Notes under the pieces: generated by a model
What the model was told of the DNA's origin: nothing
Database searches by the model: none
The model's input: only the letters and a program-made list of their open reading frames with translations
Assembly: GCA_030407315.1 (NCBI GenBank)
Contig: JALQPE010001616.1
Location: 1-12,087, forward strand
DNA length: 12,087 nucleotides
Source of the DNA: Asparagopsis taxiformis
Taxonomy: Eukaryota; Rhodophyta; Florideophyceae; Bonnemaisoniales; Bonnemaisoniaceae
Direction of reading: 5' to 3'
Translations under genes and position numbers: made by a program
In this document: one piece after another, positions 8,566 to 12,087 of the stretch
How positions within the stretch are numbered: position 1 is the stretch's first letter
How the letters are laid out: every line of letters starts with the position of its first letter

Positions 8566-11500
8566 TCAATAGTGCTTATAGTTGAACTTGATGCCATAGT
8601 TGGGTTGGCCGTCCCACTTCTTGATGTGCACTCTGAATTTGGAGCCGATACATGAATGAGGGAGGGTGACCTTACCATTCTGGACTTGGATGGTGTTGCA
8701 GTCCTCGTAGCAGACATAATTGATTCCATCTACACTGTAATCGACATAAACTTCGTCTATCTTGCCATTGTTGTCTTTTCCTGGAACGAATTCGAATCCA
8801 TAGATTTCCTTAGCACTGCAGAGTTCCAATCCTAACCAACAGAGTTCCTTATCGACGCAGGATCTCTCAGGTGCGAAGAGGTTGAGTCCATCATTTTCAA
8901 GTCTCTCAATGACTGTCTTTTGGGTCTATCGACCAATGTAGGTCTCTGCATCCATAAGCATGGCATCAGACTCGGAGACTCGATCAGCATTGTAATAGAA
9001 GTCGAACTTGACATTGGGTGCTCCCTTAATGACAACGAACCTCATAGCTTTGGCATAGACTGGTGAGAAGGAAATAGTCTCAACAGTGTTATCAGCCAAC
9101 CAATGGAGATCTACGTTAGAGCCTTATTCATCGTATGTGACTTCATTCCAGTTGTCTCCATCTTCAGAATATTCTATTCTAATCTCGGAGAGTGTGTTTC
9201 CGTGGAGGCTTTTGATGAGTAGGTGATAGAATGTTTCCGTTTCTTTCACACGTAATCCTGCAGACTAGCCCTGAGCTTCACTTGCACTGCTGATCCTCCA
9301 TCCTTCTCCATCACTATTAAGGGGCAGCTTGTAATTGAGGAGTCACTCTTGCTGAAAAGAGGTTCTGCATTGGCTTTTTCGAAGGCTGGTTCTTCATTTC
9401 TGGTGCTGTCTGTCCCGACACTGAAGAAATCATCATCACCCATGAAATCTTCATTCATATCGACGCTGTTCCATGAGAGTCTGGTGATGTGTTCCAGACA
9501 CTTGCCGTCCTGCATGTTGTACCCTTCATCGCACTTGATGCACTCCTTGACATTCTTCTGGATGCGACATCCCTTAGAGTTCTGGACACACATTCCCTTA
9601 AAGATATAGTAGAACTCTTCACATTCCTGGCAGTACCCATCTACATAAGCCCTGCAGTTCCTGTCCTTGAGTTGACACTTCTTGAAGCTGTTCAGGAAGT
9701 AGAGTCTATCACAGTTGACACAGTGGCCCTCCTTGGTGAAGTCCCAACAGTGCTCATCGGCATACTGGCACCTTCCACTTTCATCCACTCTGTATCCTTT
9801 CACACATTTTTCGCAGCTGGCACTATTCTGGCTGTACACTCTGCATTTGGGATCCTCAACCTTACAGGCTCCTTTTCGTCTAGGAAGAATCCAGGTTTGC
9901 AGATGACACATTTGCCCCTCTCCATTCTATCGCAGTGCTCATACTCACACAGGTTCTGGGAGTTGACAACCATTGGGTAGAAACAGTGTTCACAACCTTC
10001 ATAGTTAAGAGTCATGCATCCCCTGATCTCACACCTGACACCATCGAAGAAGAATGGTTCATCACAGGCAAAGCACTCATCATTAGGGTCATATCGACAT
10101 CCAGGTTCCTTCTTCAGGCACTTGCCTTCCTTCTTGCTGCTCAGGAAATAGTGAGGAGAGCATTCTTGACAGTATCCATCACTGTTATACTGGTGACAGA
10201 ACTCGTCCTTGTTGACACAGGTGCCATCAGACCTCATAATGTAGTCAGGATCACACTCCTTGCAGTGACCCTTATGGGATACCAAACAATGGGGTAGTTT
10301 GCAACTGTTGTACCTGAGATCGTATCCAGTATCGCACTCCTTGCAACCACCAAGGAAGTACCTGGTGCATCCATCGATCTCACAGATCTCCTCATTGGAG
10401 TTGTATTCGAAGGGATGTCTGCAGGACACACATCGACCATCGACATAGTTGCATCCGAACTTCTCAAAAGTACAGACTCCCTTATCACTCATGTAGTAAC
10501 CCTTAATGCAGTCAATGCACTGGTACTTGAGATCGTAGGTTTGACAATGAGGGTCAACCTTGTAGCAGCTGCCATCAGCACCGATGGTATATCCAGTGAT
10601 GCACTCAGCACACTTGTAGTTCTTGATTTGGATGCAATTAGGAAGGGTACAGGTAAACTGGGAGGTCAGTTCGAATTTGGACTCACACTCCTTGCATCCC
10701 TTGGATGAGTATTCCTTGCATCCTTCGATGATACACCTTCCTGAGTGATACCTGTATGGGGACACACAGTCAGTGCACCTGCCATTCTCATAGATACATC
10801 CAGGTTCTCTGGGGATGCACTGTCTTGAGGGAGTGAGTAGGAGGTGATCCTCACACTTGGTGCATTGACTTCTTGAGTATTCAACACATCCCTATTGATC
10901 TGGGATGCACTTGTTTCCTTCTAGATGGGTATCCTGAGGACAGGTAGTGCAGACAACCTTGGGTTCGGCTATTTCACACCCATTCCTGGTGCTTCTGAAT
11001 CCTCTCTCACATACAGTGCACCCATTTTCATCAGCAACCAGGCAATGTGGGATCTTGCACAGTCCATCACTGGTCAGTCTGAAACCTTCATCTTCATCAC
11101 AGGCATTGCAGACACCATTAGATTTGCTCAGTCTGGTGCAGCCAACAGGCAGACAGTCACCGTTAGCCTGGATGGAATAGAGAGGATGGACACATTATTG
11201 ACATTGTCCCTTCTGAGTGTATCTGGAACATCCGATGATAACACCCTTCTTGCAGGAGAAATCAGGAAGGAGAGAGTACTCATCAGCACACTCCTTGCAT
11301 CCATGTTCGAACATTTCCTCACAACCAGGTACTCCACAGTGACCTTCCTTGGTCTTTTCGAAAGGGTAGGCACAGTTGATTTCGATGGCCTTACGGATGC
11401 AAGTGCCTGAGACGAGGTCACAGCTGTCCTCACAGGCATGGCATGACCCATCTGAGTTGTACTCGTTGCAATGGGGGAGTTTCCTGTAGCATCGACCATT

Positions 11501-11932
11501 GGATAGGATAAATTCTGCATATCTTCAATAAGTACCCTTGGCACAGTTGTCGCAGCCTAGTCCTTGGTTGCTCTTCTCTAGGCATCCCACAATCTTGACA
11601 TCCTTGCAGAGTCCATGTTCATCGAGGTAGAGTCCATTGGCACATCGAGTGCAGGTCCCAGTCTTCTGGGAGTACTCGACGCAACAGTTGTCCTGGTTTC
11701 GGGATGGAGAGTAGACGCAGATGGATCCTGCCTTCTAATAATCTACTTTAGATTTCTTCTTACTGTATTCACATTCGGCACATTCGGTTGAGGACTCGTA
11801 TTTGAAGCATCCCTCAATGTAGAGAGGGTAGTGGCAGACACCAGATGCACACTACACTCCACCTGGACCACAGTCCGATGCCATAGCCACAGCCAGGATC
11901 AAGGCCAGACTCACGATTTATGAGTTTCTCAT
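8566..11932 (-). CDS. Large secreted cysteine-rich protein with two C-terminal discoidin-like domains, about 1,115 aa
   Basis: The first gene in from the telomere, reading inward. ATG 11930-11932 opens a signal peptide (I-V-S-L-A-L-I-L-A-V-A-M-A, then S-D-C). Residues about 20-806 are tandem modules of the form C-x2-C-x(4-6)-F/Y-x(5-9)-G-x-C-x(5-7)-C, resembling growth-factor-receptor/furin-like cysteine repeats found in ciliate surface proteins. An acidic linker follows. Residues about 890-1115 contain two F5/8 type C (discoidin)-like domains, marked by R-I-E-Y-S-E-D-G-D-N-W and V-D-Y-S-V-D-G-I-N-Y. No transmembrane or GPI tail is visible, so it is probably secreted or in the extracellular matrix (inference). 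One 21-nt intron removes an in-frame TGA. Single-base breaks occur near 9873-9877 (A run, D-E-K / G-A-C-K-V) and near 9262 (S-L-Q / G-L-R-V-K). It stops at TGA 8566-8568. Only about seven TAA/TAG codons are used. Confidence 0.88.
9494..11875 (-). repeat. Tandem cysteine-rich modules
   Basis: About twenty protein-level modules, each roughly 30-45 codons, each with a CxxC pair such as C-K-E-C, C-Q-E-C, C-I-D-C or C-E-K-C. The residue before the second Cys is often Glu and, in the modules I could list, never a canonical Gln. The modules differ enough that the DNA is not an exact repeat, so they are old duplications. Confidence 0.8.
11515..11535 (-). other. 21-nt intron in the cysteine-rich gene
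   Basis: On the minus strand it begins GTACTTATTG and ends ATATGCAG, 21 nt, a multiple of three with an in-frame TGA (11525-11527). Removing it joins C-D-N-C-A-K to E-F-I-L-S-N-G-R-C and restores the module spacing seen in the rest of the protein. The length and GTA...CAG ends match the two hydrolase introns. Confidence 0.8.
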
Positions 11933-12056
11933 AGAAAATATATAAACGATCGAACTTCCAGGGATCAATTTATAATTCCCCAGTCAGCTTCAAAAGTTCG
12001 ATGGCATTATTTAATATCCAAATATTCATATGCTCGATGACCCAACCGAGGGGAAC
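11933..12056. promoter_or_regulatory. Subtelomere and upstream region of the cysteine-rich gene
   Basis: Only 124 bases separate the start codon of the terminal gene from the telomere. The stretch is AT-rich near the gene (TATAAACG, TTTATAATT and TTTAATATCC) and becomes GC-richer by the telomere. It must contain the promoter and 5' untranslated region of the minus-strand gene, plus any telomere-addition signal. No motif can be assigned with confidence. Confidence 0.5.
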
Positions 12057-12087
12057 GGGGGTTGGGGTTGGGGTTGGGGTTGGGGTT
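12057..12087 (+). repeat. Telomere, GGGGTT repeats
   Basis: Four perfect GGGGTT units (12064-12087) preceded by one GGGGGTT. The G-rich strand runs 5' to 3' toward the end of the window, as at a true right chromosome end. G4T2 is the telomere of Tetrahymena and other oligohymenophorean ciliates, the class that includes peritrichs; Oxytricha, Stylonychia and Euplotes have G4T4. It marks this as a macronuclear chromosome end. Confidence 0.97.

Noticed and set aside
9489..11410. Long plus-strand open frames opposite the cysteine-rich gene
   Set aside because: They are antisense shadows: hydrophobic, repetitive and without domain resemblance, while the minus strand has regular CxxC modules.
11525..11527. 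In-frame TGA as selenocysteine or a reassigned codon
   Set aside because: TGA ends every traceable gene here, and this one lies in a 21-nt GTA...CAG intron whose removal restores the module spacing.

Overview
The window looks like the end of a macronuclear chromosome from a ciliate, most probably a peritrich (Vorticella/Carchesium/Opisthonecta group). The right end is a telomere of GGGGTT repeats in the correct G-strand orientation. Every gene whose end I can trace stops at TGA, while TAA and TAG occur inside reading frames and are sense codons. Where these codons fall in recognisable motifs they sit mostly where glutamate is expected: MORN repeats, the Y-R-G-Y-S-D-S-x-G motif of a BEM46 hydrolase, and CxxC modules. 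That is the peritrich nuclear code (UAR = Glu), not the Tetrahymena/Paramecium code (UAR = Gln). Base composition looks moderate, unlike very AT-rich Tetrahymena. Introns are tiny: three well supported ones are 20, 20 and 21 nt, all GTA...CAG.

Layout: two plus-strand genes at the left (an unrecognised basic protein at 11-595 and a MORN-repeat protein at 666-1229). Next come three minus-strand genes: a 735-residue acidic plus BAR-like coiled-coil protein at 1256-3462, an unrecognised 198-residue protein at 3544-4140, and a 509-residue protein with a piggyBac-type cysteine-rich domain at 4340-5869. A doubtful small plus-strand gene lies at 5900-6335. Four more minus-strand genes follow: a membrane-anchored BEM46/ABHD13-type alpha/beta hydrolase (6386-7394), an unrecognised basic protein (7475-7876), a SOSS-B/hSSB-type OB-fold single-stranded DNA binding protein (7986-8432), and a roughly 1,115-residue secreted protein with many cysteine modules and two C-terminal discoidin-like domains (8566-11932). 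A short subtelomere and the telomere complete the window. Most genes are separated by only 27-200 bases.

The genes do not form an obvious pathway; this is ordinary compact ciliate gene order. Points of interest are the genetic code evidence, the very short introns, the orphan piggyBac zinc domain, the large cysteine-rich/discoidin surface protein next to the telomere, and uneven use of TAA/TAG between genes. Five to six single-base frame breaks interrupt otherwise convincing proteins; assembly errors are the simplest explanation. I saw no rRNA, tRNA, CRISPR array or intact transposon.
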